Source: Acidobacteriaceae bacterium (GTDB taxonomy: Bacteria > Acidobacteriota > Terriglobia > Terriglobales > Acidobacteriaceae). From it: DNA of 45,514 nt. Within the stretch, counting starts at the first letter, position 1, and every line of letters starts with the position of its first letter. Made by a program: the position numbers and the translations under genes. The notes beneath the pieces are model-generated. The model saw nothing but the letters and a program-made list of their open reading frames with translations, did no database searches and had not been told where the DNA came from. Below are positions 34,891 through 42,464 of this stretch, one piece after another. Location of the stretch: assembly GCA_003138975.1 (NCBI GenBank), contig PLHQ01000172.1, forward strand, positions 1 through 45,514, given 5' to 3'.

Positions 34891-36264
34891 ATGCGCGTAG
34901 CCTACCTAGAGTGTTTTTCCGGCATGAGCGGCGACATGTTTCTGGGCGCGCTGGTGGATGCCGGAGTTGCGCCACGGCTGCTGGAAGAAACCGTGGCGGC
35001 ACTCGGTATCGGAGCGCGGCTGGAAGTTTCTCGTGTGGTACGCAGCGGGATTTCGGCCACGAAGGTGGACGTTTACGTCGACGGGGAGAAGGATTTGCCG
35101 CGGGAGCAGTATTGGGAAAGGCAGACGACTGCTCACAATGAGCATGAGCATCGCCACGGTCATCATGAGCATGACCATCATGAAGGCAAGCATTCGCATC
35201 AGGACGCAGAATCGCGGGCGAGTCGCCCGCTCCCGCACGAACACTCTGTCTCGCACGAACATCCACACTCCCATGCGCATGGTCGCGGGCTGACGGAGAT
35301 ACGGGAGATCATTTCTGCGGCCGCGATCTCGGAGACCGCAAGAAAGACTGCCCTCGCTATTTTCGAGGCATTGGGACGGGCGGAAGCGAAGATTCACAAT
35401 GCTTCCGTGGAGAGCGTGCATTTCCACGAAGTTGGCTCGGTCGATGCCATGGTCGATATTGTCTGTGCGGCCGTGGGGGCTGAGGCGCTGAGAGTAGATG
35501 AGATTGTCTGCTCTCCCTTAAATGTCGGCGGCGGTACCGTCAAGTGTGCGCACGGTACGATTCCAGTACCGGCCCCGGCCACGGTGGAGTTGTTAGGGGA
35601 TGCACCTGTATATTCCTCCGGCGTGCTAGCGGAGTTAGTCACTCCCACGGGGGCGGCGATCGTGAAAACTCTGGCTTCGCGCTTCGCGGCATTTCCGGAG
35701 ATGAAGATCGAGAAGTCAGGCTACGGCGCGGGATCACGGGATTTTCCAGGGCATCCAAATGTGGTCCGGTTGACAGTTGGAGAAACTGCCTCGAATGCTG
35801 TGGCAGCGAGGACCTCTTCGGAGACGATCACAGTGCTGGAAGCAAATCTCGATGATCTGAATCCGCAGGTGTTTGGGTACGTGATGGACCGGTTGTTCGA
35901 AGAAGGCGCGCTGGATGCTTTCGGAATGCCAGTGCAGATGAAAAAGAACCGTCCCGGAATGCTGCTGACGGTATTGTGCAAGCCCGAGGACGCTGGCAAG
36001 CTGACGCAATTGATTTTTGCCGAAACGACCACGCTGGGCGTGCGGCGGCGTGATGAGATGCGTGAGACTTTGGCACGGCGATGGGAGAAAGTTCACACTC
36101 CATGGGGAGAGGTGCGAATCAAGATCGCCAGTATGAATGGAACGGTCACAAACTACGCGCCAGAGTACGAGGATTGCCGGCGAATCGCAGCCGAGCATCG
36201 TGTGCCGCTGAAGAGGGTGATGGGTGAGGCGGTCGAATCTTATCTTTCCAAGAGTCGTGGATAA
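34891..36264 (+). CDS. larC: LarC, nickel-insertion enzyme for the nickel-pincer nucleotide cofactor
   Basis: 457 residues starting at MRVAYLECFSGMSGDM, the family N-terminus; an upstream in-frame ATG (34855) adds 12 atypical residues. After about residue 78 comes a His-rich stretch (HNEHEHRHGHHEHDHHEGKH and a second cluster to about 130), likely metal storage. Then follow VESVHFHEVGSVDAMVDIVC, PAPATVELLG, and EANLDDLNPQVFGYVMDRLFEEGALD in the CTP-dependent nickel-cyclometallase part. LarC is one uninterrupted gene here; some lactobacilli need a frameshift. It serves lactate racemase (LarA) or relatives; larA, larB and larE are not in the window. Confidence 0.93.
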   Translation: MRVAYLECFSGMSGDMFLGALVDAGVAPRLLEETVAALGIGARLEVSRVVRSGISATKVDVYVDGEKDLPREQYWERQTTAHNEHEHRHGHHEHDHHEGKHSHQDAESRASRPLPHEHSVSHEHPHSHAHGRGLTEIREIISAAAISETARKTALAIFEALGRAEAKIHNASVESVHFHEVGSVDAMVDIVCAAVGAEALRVDEIVCSPLNVGGGTVKCAHGTIPVPAPATVELLGDAPVYSSGVLAELVTPTGAAIVKTLASRFAAFPEMKIEKSGYGAGSRDFPGHPNVVRLTVGETASNAVAARTSSETITVLEANLDDLNPQVFGYVMDRLFEEGALDAFGMPVQMKKNRPGMLLTVLCKPEDAGKLTQLIFAETTTLGVRRRDEMRETLARRWEKVHTPWGEVRIKIASMNGTVTNYAPEYEDCRRIAAEHRVPLKRVMGEAVESYLSKSRG

Positions 36265-36279
36265 AAGAGTCAAAGGTCA

Positions 36280-36322
36280 TCGCCGAGAACGCTGAGAACG
36301 GCGCGGAGAGCGTGGAGAAATA
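36280..36322. repeat. GAGAACGC-rich interspersed repeat, copy 1
   Basis: The gap before metG contains GCCGAGAACGCTGAGAACGG followed by GAGAGCGTGGAGAA, a quasi-tandem unit of about 9 nt. A relative lies at 39790-39836 before the polyprenyl synthase gene. Both are immediately upstream of plus-strand genes. Confidence 0.4.
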
Positions 36323-36353
36323 ACTTGCTGAATAATTTAGCAGAAAGAATTGG

Positions 36354-38345
36354 ATGAGCAGAAAGTTCTATATCACGACGCCGATTTACTACGTGAACGC
36401 GCGCCCGCACATCGGACACGCATATACGACTATTGCTTGCGACACGATTGCCCGGCGGCAACGACTGCTGGGCGCGGAGACATTCTTTCTCACTGGCACC
36501 GACGAGCACGGGCAGAAGATCGAGCGCGCGGCGCAGGCCGCAGGAAAGACTCCGCAGCAATATGCGGACGAGATTTCAGCGGAGTTCCGCCAGCTATGGA
36601 AGCGGATGGGAATCTCGAACGACGACTTCATCCGCACCACCGAAGAGCGGCACAAGAAGCGCGTACAAGAATTGTTCCGGCAGATCCGCGACAACGGCTA
36701 CATCTATAAGGGAACCTACACGGGACAGTATTGCGTCTCGGATGAATTGTATGTGGACGGCGCGCAACCGGGCGATCCGTGTCCCACTTGCGGACGCATC
36801 ACCGAGACGGTGCACGAGGAAAATTATTTCTTCAAGCTCTCGGCATTCCAAGACAAATTGCTGGCGCTGTATGCGAATCCGGAGTTCATCCGTCCCGAAG
36901 CGCGGCGCAACGAAGTGATTTCGTTCGTGCGCTCGGGGCTGCGTGACCAGTCGATCAGCCGCTCCACTTTTACCTGGGGCATTCCCGTGCCGGACGATCC
37001 CAAGCACGTGATCTATGTCTGGTTTGATGCGCTCGCCAACTATCTTACTGCGATTGGCTACGGCTCGTCGCACCCAGGCGCTCAGGAGGCATTCAAGAAA
37101 TTCTGGCCGGCCGATGTTCAGATGATCGGAAAAGAGATTGTCCGCTTCCATTGCGTGTACTGGCCAGCATTTCTAATGGCGGCGGGATTACCTGAGCCCA
37201 AAACAATTGTGGCGCACGGATGGCTGCTGTTTGAAGAAAGCAAGATGTCGAAGTCGCGCGGCAATATTGTGCGCACGGAAACCATTCTTGACGTGCTCGG
37301 TTCGGACGCCTTGCGTTATTTTCTGCTGCGGGAAGTCGTGTTCGGGCAGGACGGATCTTTTTCCTTTGACGCCCTGGTTCAGCGCTACAACTCCGACCTG
37401 GCCAATGGCTTGGGAAATCTGGCCAGCCGCACCCTGACCATGATCAGCCGCTATTTCAATGGCGAGGTTCCCTACCCATCGCATGCGTCGAAGACAGCCG
37501 CTGACGATGCGATTGCCGAGGTGGCTCGGCGGACGATCCGAGAGTTTGGAGCGCTGTTCGATCAATTTCAATTTTCGCGCGCCCTAGAAGCCGCGTGGGC
37601 GCTGGTGGCAGCTGTGGACAAGTACATCGTCGAAAATGAGCCGTGGGCGCTGGGCGAAAAGCGGGATGAGGAGAGTCGATCGCGCTTGGCAACGGTGCTC
37701 TACACTGCAGCGGAAGCTCTGCGGATTGCTACGGCGTTGGCGTATCCGGTAATACCGGATGCAACAGCGAAGATTTGGGTACAGATGGGTTTGGGAGATA
37801 TCAAGAAGCTGGCTCTTAGCGACCTGGGTTGGGGACAACTGCGCTTAGCAACCAAACTGGGCGACATACAGCCCGTGTTTCCGCGCGCCGACAAGAGCGC
37901 AATTGAAAGGATGCAGAAGATGGAAGAGGAGCAGAGAGGACCGGTGGCAGAAACTCCTGCAGCGCCAGCGCAGGCGAACGCCCCGCAACTGGCACCGGGA
38001 GCGCCGGCGGCAACGAACGAAAAGATTTCCATCGAAGACTTTGCCAAGATCGAACTGCGGGTGGGACTGGTGAAAGTTGCCGAGAGAGTGCCTAAAGCAG
38101 ACAAGCTCCTGCGGCTGGAGATTGATATCGGAACCGAAGTCCGACAAGTGCTGGCCGGAATCGCCGAAGCTTATGCTCCTGAAACATTGATCGGGCGGAA
38201 AGTGGTGATCGTAGCCAACCTTGCTCCGCGCAAGCTGCGCGGGATGGAATCGAATGGAATGATCGTGGCGGCTTCGCTCGAAGGTGGAAAGCCAGTATTG
38301 GCGGGCTTCCTGGAAGATGTGCCGGCGGGGGCGAGATTGAAATAA
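36354..38345 (+). CDS. metG: methionyl-tRNA synthetase with C-terminal tRNA-binding domain
   Basis: 663 residues. HIGH motif PHIGHAY at 18-24, TGTDEHGQKIERAA, a zinc knuckle with Cys127 and CPTC (143-146), and KMSKS at 297-301. The anticodon-binding domain follows, then a Pro/Ala linker (about 530-555) and an EMAP-II/Arc1p-like OB-fold from IEDFAKIELRVG to the end, which drives dimerisation and tRNA binding. It charges tRNA-Met. The ribosome site is weak (AGAAAGAA). It is followed at 44 nt by tatD on the same strand, a common arrangement. Confidence 0.97.
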   Translation: MSRKFYITTPIYYVNARPHIGHAYTTIACDTIARRQRLLGAETFFLTGTDEHGQKIERAAQAAGKTPQQYADEISAEFRQLWKRMGISNDDFIRTTEERHKKRVQELFRQIRDNGYIYKGTYTGQYCVSDELYVDGAQPGDPCPTCGRITETVHEENYFFKLSAFQDKLLALYANPEFIRPEARRNEVISFVRSGLRDQSISRSTFTWGIPVPDDPKHVIYVWFDALANYLTAIGYGSSHPGAQEAFKKFWPADVQMIGKEIVRFHCVYWPAFLMAAGLPEPKTIVAHGWLLFEESKMSKSRGNIVRTETILDVLGSDALRYFLLREVVFGQDGSFSFDALVQRYNSDLANGLGNLASRTLTMISRYFNGEVPYPSHASKTAADDAIAEVARRTIREFGALFDQFQFSRALEAAWALVAAVDKYIVENEPWALGEKRDEESRSRLATVLYTAAEALRIATALAYPVIPDATAKIWVQMGLGDIKKLALSDLGWGQLRLATKLGDIQPVFPRADKSAIERMQKMEEEQRGPVAETPAAPAQANAPQLAPGAPAATNEKISIEDFAKIELRVGLVKVAERVPKADKLLRLEIDIGTEVRQVLAGIAEAYAPETLIGRKVVIVANLAPRKLRGMESNGMIVAASLEGGKPVLAGFLEDVPAGARLK

Positions 38346-38389
38346 AAACACGGCCGCGACAGACGATGCGGTTGTCCCTATGGGCTTGC

Positions 38390-39214
38390 ATGTTCGTTGA
38401 TTCTCACGCGCATCTCGATAGCCAGCAGTTCGACTCCGATCGCCAACCGGTGATCGATCGGGCGCGGCAGGCCGGGATTCACGCCATAGTCTCCATCGGC
38501 AACGGCGACGGTCCTGCCCAGGTAGATTGTGGAATTAGACTGGCGGAGAAATACGATTTCATTTACGCGACGCTCGGCATTCATCCGCACGAAGCCCGGC
38601 TCGCGGATGAAGCCGCCTACCAGAACATGGCGTGTTTGGCGGGGCATCCCAAGGTGATCGCATGGGGCGAGATCGGTCTGGATTATTTCTATGATCATTC
38701 GCCGAGGGACGTGCAAAAACATGTCTTCGCGCGGCAAATGGAGTTAGCAGGGGCGGCGAAGCTGCCCATCGTCATTCACTGCCGTCCATCGGACGGGAGC
38801 GACAACGCATGGGAAGAATGTTTCGTACAGCTGCGCGAACATTGGACGGCAAAGGGGCTGGGGGGGATTCTGCATTGCTTCACGGGAACCTGGCGGCAAG
38901 CAAAGCATGCACTCGATATGGGATTCATGATCTCGTTTGCCGGGAACGTGACCTTTCCCAAAGCCCAACAGATTCGTGACGCGGCCTTGCAAGTTCCACT
39001 CGACCGCATGTTGATCGAGACGGACTCGCCGTTCTTGGCTCCGGTGCCGCATCGAGGCAAGCGCAACGAGCCGGCGTTCGTAAAGGAGACGGCCCGAAAA
39101 CTGGGCGAGTTGCGAGGCCTTACGGCAGAAGAAGTCGGCCTTCAGACGGCACGAAATTTCTACGATTTTTTCAAATTGGCTGAAACTGCTGAAAGCAAAG
39201 TTTCGGCGCCGTGA
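38390..39214 (+). CDS. tatD: TatD family metal-dependent DNase
   Basis: 274 residues starting at MFVDSHAHLD (metal His6 and His8), the canonical N-terminus; an upstream ATG would add 8 residues. Further metal and active-site segments: GEIGLDYFYDHSP (Glu), VIHCRPSD, GILHCFTG, and LIETDSPFLAPVPHRGKRNEP (Asp and Arg). TatD enzymes are 3'-5' exonucleases or D-aminoacyl-tRNA deacylases; the exact activity here is unassigned. The place directly after metG is the conserved metG-tatD pair. Confidence 0.95.
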   Translation: MFVDSHAHLDSQQFDSDRQPVIDRARQAGIHAIVSIGNGDGPAQVDCGIRLAEKYDFIYATLGIHPHEARLADEAAYQNMACLAGHPKVIAWGEIGLDYFYDHSPRDVQKHVFARQMELAGAAKLPIVIHCRPSDGSDNAWEECFVQLREHWTAKGLGGILHCFTGTWRQAKHALDMGFMISFAGNVTFPKAQQIRDAALQVPLDRMLIETDSPFLAPVPHRGKRNEPAFVKETARKLGELRGLTAEEVGLQTARNFYDFFKLAETAESKVSAP

Positions 39215-39286
39215 CCTCCGCTAGGTTGGGTTCTTCTGGTAACCTCAAGTGTTAGATTCCATCATTTCAGAAAGAATTGAAATTCG

Positions 39287-39781
39287 ATGCCGGAGAACAG
39301 TTTTGACATCGTAAGCAAAATCGACCTGCAGGAGGTGTCGAATGCCATCCAGCAGGCGTTGAAGGAGATCCACACGCGGTTCGACCTAAAGGATTCAAAG
39401 TCGAATATTGAACTGGAAAAGGACGCGATCGTGTTGCATTCGGCCGACGAGTACAAGCTGAAGGCGGTGAACGACATCTTGCAACAGAAGCTAGTGAAGC
39501 GAGGAGTTTCGCTGAAGGGACTGACTTACGGCGCGGTGGAACCGGCCGCGGGTGGCGCAGCCAAGCGCCGGATCACGATGCAGCAAGGCATTGTGATCGA
39601 GAAAGCGCGAGAAATCGTAAAGCTGGTTAAGGACTCAAAGAAGAAGGCGCAGGCTTCGATTCAGGGAGATCTGGTGCGGATTAGCAGCAAGGACCGCGAC
39701 ACCCTGCAGGAGGTAATCGCTTTGCTGCGGCAACATGATTTCGGAATTGACCTGCAGTTTACGAATTATCGGACGAATTAA
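39287..39781 (+). CDS. yajQ: YajQ family nucleotide-binding protein
   Basis: 164 residues matching YajQ end to end: NSFDIVSKIDLQEVSNAI, FDLKDSKSNIEL, LKAVNDILQQKLVKRGVSLKGL, and the C-terminal RISSKDRDTLQEVIALLR ... LQFTNYR. YajQ proteins have two ferredoxin-like folds; some bind cyclic di-GMP and act as effectors in gene control. It is the third gene of the metG-tatD-yajQ run. Confidence 0.95.
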   Translation: MPENSFDIVSKIDLQEVSNAIQQALKEIHTRFDLKDSKSNIELEKDAIVLHSADEYKLKAVNDILQQKLVKRGVSLKGLTYGAVEPAAGGAAKRRITMQQGIVIEKAREIVKLVKDSKKKAQASIQGDLVRISSKDRDTLQEVIALLRQHDFGIDLQFTNYRTN

Positions 39782-39789
39782 GGACAAAC

Positions 39790-39836
39790 CCTCAACGCAG
39801 AGAACGCAGACGACTGCCGCAGAGGGCGCAGACGAA
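39790..39836. repeat. GAGAACGC-rich interspersed repeat, copy 2
   Basis: CAACGCAGAGAACGCAGACG followed by GCAGAGGGCGCAGACG lies between yajQ and the polyprenyl synthase start, with the same roughly 9-nt rhythm as 36280-36322. It would be translated if the upstream start of the next gene were used, giving a low-complexity leader, which argues for the later start. Confidence 0.4.
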
Positions 39837-39857
39837 AGCACGACAGGGGCCCCATCA

Positions 39858-40847
39858 TTGAGCGCACCGCCTCTCATTAACGGGAAGGAAGTCTTCGACC
39901 TGCTGCACGATGATCTCGCGGCACTGGAAGGCGAGTTCGGGCAGGACACCGTCTCGGACGTGCAGGCGATCACCGAGATTGGGGAATATCTGCGGAACGG
40001 TGGGGGGAAGCGGATCCGTCCGGCGCTACTTTTTCTTTCGTCCAAGCTGTTCGATTACCAAGGGCGCGGAGCGGTGCGATTGGGTGCTGTCGTCGAGATC
40101 ATTCACACCGCCACGCTGGTGCATGACGACATTATTGATGAGGCCAAGACGCGCCGCGGACGGCCCGCCGCCAATACCCAGTGGGGCAACTCCAAGTGCG
40201 TGCTGGCGGGCGACTGGCTCTACATGCAAGCCTTCAAGGTCGCCGTGCAGGAGCGCAACTTCCGTATTCTGGACACGTTGATTGAACTGACGCAGCAGAT
40301 GGTCGAAGGCGAACTGCTGCAGATGGAAAAGCTCGGAAAGCTGATCACGCTGGACGAGCACTTCGATCTGATTTACCGGAAGACGGCTTGCCTATTTTCC
40401 GTTTGCATGCGGCTGGGAGCGATTCTGGGCGGAGCGACGCCCGCGCAGGAAGAGGCTCTTGGCAAGTACGGGCACGATCTCGGCATGGCCTTTCAAATCG
40501 TCGATGATGTGCTCGACCTGACCGCTTCCGAAGATGTTTTGGGCAAGCCCGTGGCCAGCGATCTGCGTGAGGGCAAGGTCACCATGGCGGTGATCCACGC
40601 AATCGAGCGCTGTACCTCCGACGAGCGAGCCAAGATCGAAACCATTTTGCGCGACCGCGCTTTTAATGGTGTGACGCACGCCCAGATTATGGAAATTTTG
40701 CAACGTTACGGATCACTCGAAGCGGCAACGGCACGTGCCATCCGCTATGCGGAGTCGGCGGCAAAGGCAATCTGCACCTTTCCTGATTCGGAGATTAAGC
40801 GGGCTTTGTTATGGGCGCCGGAGTTTGTCGTGGCGCGCGAAAAGTAA
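39858..40847 (+). CDS. polyprenyl diphosphate synthase (octaprenyl-type)
   Basis: 329 residues from a TTG with AGGGG at 8 nt; the open frame extends 41 codons further upstream through a repeat. Both Asp-rich motifs are present: DDIIDEAKTRRG (90-101) and QIVDDVLD (213-220), plus GGKRIRPALL and LAGDWLYMQAF. It condenses isopentenyl diphosphate onto an allylic primer to make the long side chain of menaquinone or ubiquinone. The size and the motif at DDIID with a small residue (Thr, Ala) before it fit a long-chain product, but chain length is not proven. It converges with the RidA gene, 11 nt apart. Confidence 0.93.
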   Translation: MSAPPLINGKEVFDLLHDDLAALEGEFGQDTVSDVQAITEIGEYLRNGGGKRIRPALLFLSSKLFDYQGRGAVRLGAVVEIIHTATLVHDDIIDEAKTRRGRPAANTQWGNSKCVLAGDWLYMQAFKVAVQERNFRILDTLIELTQQMVEGELLQMEKLGKLITLDEHFDLIYRKTACLFSVCMRLGAILGGATPAQEEALGKYGHDLGMAFQIVDDVLDLTASEDVLGKPVASDLREGKVTMAVIHAIERCTSDERAKIETILRDRAFNGVTHAQIMEILQRYGSLEAATARAIRYAESAAKAICTFPDSEIKRALLWAPEFVVAREK

Positions 40848-40858
40848 ATCAGCGGTTC

Positions 40859-41260
40859 TCAGTGATTATTCGTTTTCACCGAAATTCCCATCATCTCGAA
40901 TCGTCCGTTGCGCAACAGCGGAGCCGATTCCAGAAAAGCGCGGGCGGGAAAATCTCCGGGAAAATGCTCTACGTATTCGGCATTGAAACGGTCCCAAAGG
41001 GTAAGATCGGGAGAAAAGACCTGCACCCACACCAGGTCGCTCCAACGCATTCCAGCAACCGCGAGCACGGCGGAAAAATCGTCGAATAAGATTCGACGTT
41101 CATGGCCGATATCAGGCGGAGCGACTCCAGTGGCTGGGTCGATACCGATTCGGCCGGAGATATAGAGAGTATCCCCGACGAGCACGGCGTCGCTAAACGG
41201 CAGATTTGCGGACCGATTGGCTAAGTTGATGGTGCGGCGCGATTTCTTTGTAGAAGTCAC
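40859..41260 (-). CDS. RidA family protein (enamine/imine deaminase-like)
   Basis: 133 residues of the YjgF/YER057c/UK114 fold. The key Arg107 stands in FPARAFLES, the position of the catalytic Arg that binds the imine carboxylate in RidA. Other family features: LPFSDAVLVGDTLYISGRIGID, and a C-terminal RFEMMGISVK in place of the usual VEIEAVA, so the Glu of the active site may be shifted or lost. RidA clears reactive 2-aminoacrylate made by PLP enzymes; tryptophanase, which releases such an intermediate, is encoded 19 kb away. The subgroup is uncertain. Confidence 0.87.
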   Translation of the reverse strand: MTSTKKSRRTINLANRSANLPFSDAVLVGDTLYISGRIGIDPATGVAPPDIGHERRILFDDFSAVLAVAGMRWSDLVWVQVFSPDLTLWDRFNAEYVEHFPGDFPARAFLESAPLLRNGRFEMMGISVKTNNH

Positions 41261-41488
41261 ATTTCCTCCAGAAGAGGGTGGGCGATGACGTTGTCGCAGC
41301 GCGGCTCGATCCGACTCCGCGTCACAAACCTAAATCTTTCCGGCATTTGCGGCAACCTCTTCATCTCTTCTGGCGACAAATCGTCAGAATATTCAGAAGG
41401 CGCACCAATCCGGTCGTAGCCTCAAGAACGTTCAAAAGAAAGCAGTACGAATCTGGCCAGGCTTTTCCAATCAAATAAGGAGATACCG

Positions 41489-41836
41489 ATGAAAAAGTTG
41501 ATGCTTTGTCTGCTGGCGGTGACTTTCGCCATGAGCTTGAGTGTTTTCGCGGAACGAGACAACAACATGGCGCAAACTCAGGCCGATCAAGCCGGAGCCC
41601 AGGCTCCGCTCATGACGCTGAGGGGTACGGTCAAGGCTGAAGGTGACAAGTACATGTTCGTCAACGATAAGGACGGCAAGAGCTGGGATGTGATGAACCC
41701 GGAAGAACTGAAGGGACACGAAGGCCATCATGTCCAACTCAGCGCTCACGTTTACGCCGACAAGAACTCGATCCACGTGATGAGCGTAAAGATGCTTAAG
41801 GGCGGATCGATGAATAACGATTCCATGAGCAAATAG
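41489..41836 (+). CDS. secreted DUF5818-like protein
   Basis: 115 residues with a perfect AAGGAGAT ribosome site. Signal peptide to about residue 21. The mature part has one small beta-barrel-like stretch, TLRGTVKAEGDKYMFVNDKDGKSWDVMNPEELKGHEGHHVQLSAHVY, which I associate from memory with DUF5818, frequent in Acidobacteriota, and a Met/Ser-rich tail. The strong ribosome site and strong terminator just after it suggest an abundant monocistronic message. Function unknown. Confidence 0.7.
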   Translation: MKKLMLCLLAVTFAMSLSVFAERDNNMAQTQADQAGAQAPLMTLRGTVKAEGDKYMFVNDKDGKSWDVMNPEELKGHEGHHVQLSAHVYADKNSIHVMSVKMLKGGSMNNDSMSK

Positions 41837-41856
41837 TTTGTCACTGGGAAATCGGA

Positions 41857-41884
41857 CGGGGCGGCGAGGTCGCCCCGCATTTTT
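41857..41884 (+). terminator. intrinsic terminator after the DUF5818-like gene
   Basis: CGGGGCG (41857-41863), loop GCGAGGT, CGCCCCG (41871-41877), then CA and a run of five T. All elements of a Rho-independent terminator are present 20 nt after the stop. Confidence 0.85.
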
Positions 41885-42124
41885 GTCGGTTCAGTCTTCC
41901 GCGAACTCAACTCACCTTCGCTGGGTCTTTCTTCTACATCACGCTTTTCCATCGGCAAACGGCCTCCCTAAGCAGGCATCCCGCGAGGCAAGCTTCCATT
42001 TGATTTCCGTCACGCCAATGTGTGACTACGGCCACAGATTTTTTGTTACCGGCAGACACATAATTCCGGCAGTTGGTGGAAGTGTCCGGCAAAGCGGAAG
42101 GCTAACGAGACGCATTTGGCATGC

Positions 42125-42421
42125 GGTGGATCACCAAAGGGCGATCCACCTGATCTCTCCCCGGCACTTGTGAAAGGCAAGTCGCCAGGGTACCTGATCC
42201 GCTGCGGATGCGCCGCCAACGAAACGGCGGCGGCTTCAGTCGAAGCTTTGCGAAAAAAGGCGCCTTGGTTGCTAATCGACGCGCCGGCCCGTATAGGGCC
42301 GAGAAACTCCGAGTGAAAGCCGCTGCCAGTTACTCACCCTGCACGGGGAGAATCCTCCGGGAAATAAGCGCTCCCCGTAACAAAGCCGGACATCGTCCAT
42401 CGGACGAACGTCCGGCTTTGT
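42125..42421 (+). ncRNA. candidate structured leader RNA upstream of the DedA-rhodanese gene
   Basis: About 300 nt holding a chain of good stems: 42125-42132/42143-42150 (8 bp), 42163-42170/42178-42186 (8 bp, one bulge), 42197-42201/42205-42209, 42211-42217/42226-42232 (7 bp), 42233-42237/42242-42246, 42259-42263/42281-42285, 42286-42290/42296-42300, 42311-42314/42332-42335, and 42343-42350/42371-42378 (8 bp). The last is followed by the terminator at 42380. No protein frame in it looks real. I could not match it to a riboswitch class I know. GTCCGGC at 42084-42090 is complementary to the terminator's 5' arm and could act as an antiterminator. A repeat-rich untranslated region is the alternative. 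Confidence 0.5.
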
Positions 42422-42426
42422 TTATA
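42380..42426 (+). terminator. strong terminator or attenuator before the DedA-rhodanese gene
   Basis: ACAAAGCCGGAC (42380-42391) pairs perfectly with 42410-42421, and an inner TCGTCC/GGACGA stem (42393-42398/42402-42407) caps it. The following GTTTATA is a short, imperfect U-tract. It ends about 40 nt before the next start codon on the same strand, so it either ends the leader RNA or attenuates the gene. Confidence 0.7.
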
Positions 42427-42464
42427 CTGAACCTTTTCTCGCTTTTCCTTATCCAACACCGTCT

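Noticed and set aside
39735-39857. Upstream start for the polyprenyl synthase
   Set aside because: It would translate through a low-complexity repeat and overlap yajQ; the TTG at 39858 has AGGGG and gives the family length.
42191-42217. ACCTGATCCGCTGCGGATGC, which resembles the 3' half of a TPP riboswitch
   Set aside because: The required CTGAGA box and paired stem upstream are missing, the following AGGGA box is absent, and the downstream gene has no thiamine link.
42001-42421. Cobalamin, ydaO (c-di-AMP), GEMM (c-di-GMP), glycine, SAM or fluoride riboswitch
   Set aside because: None of their invariant boxes could be found on either strand, so the leader is left unnamed.
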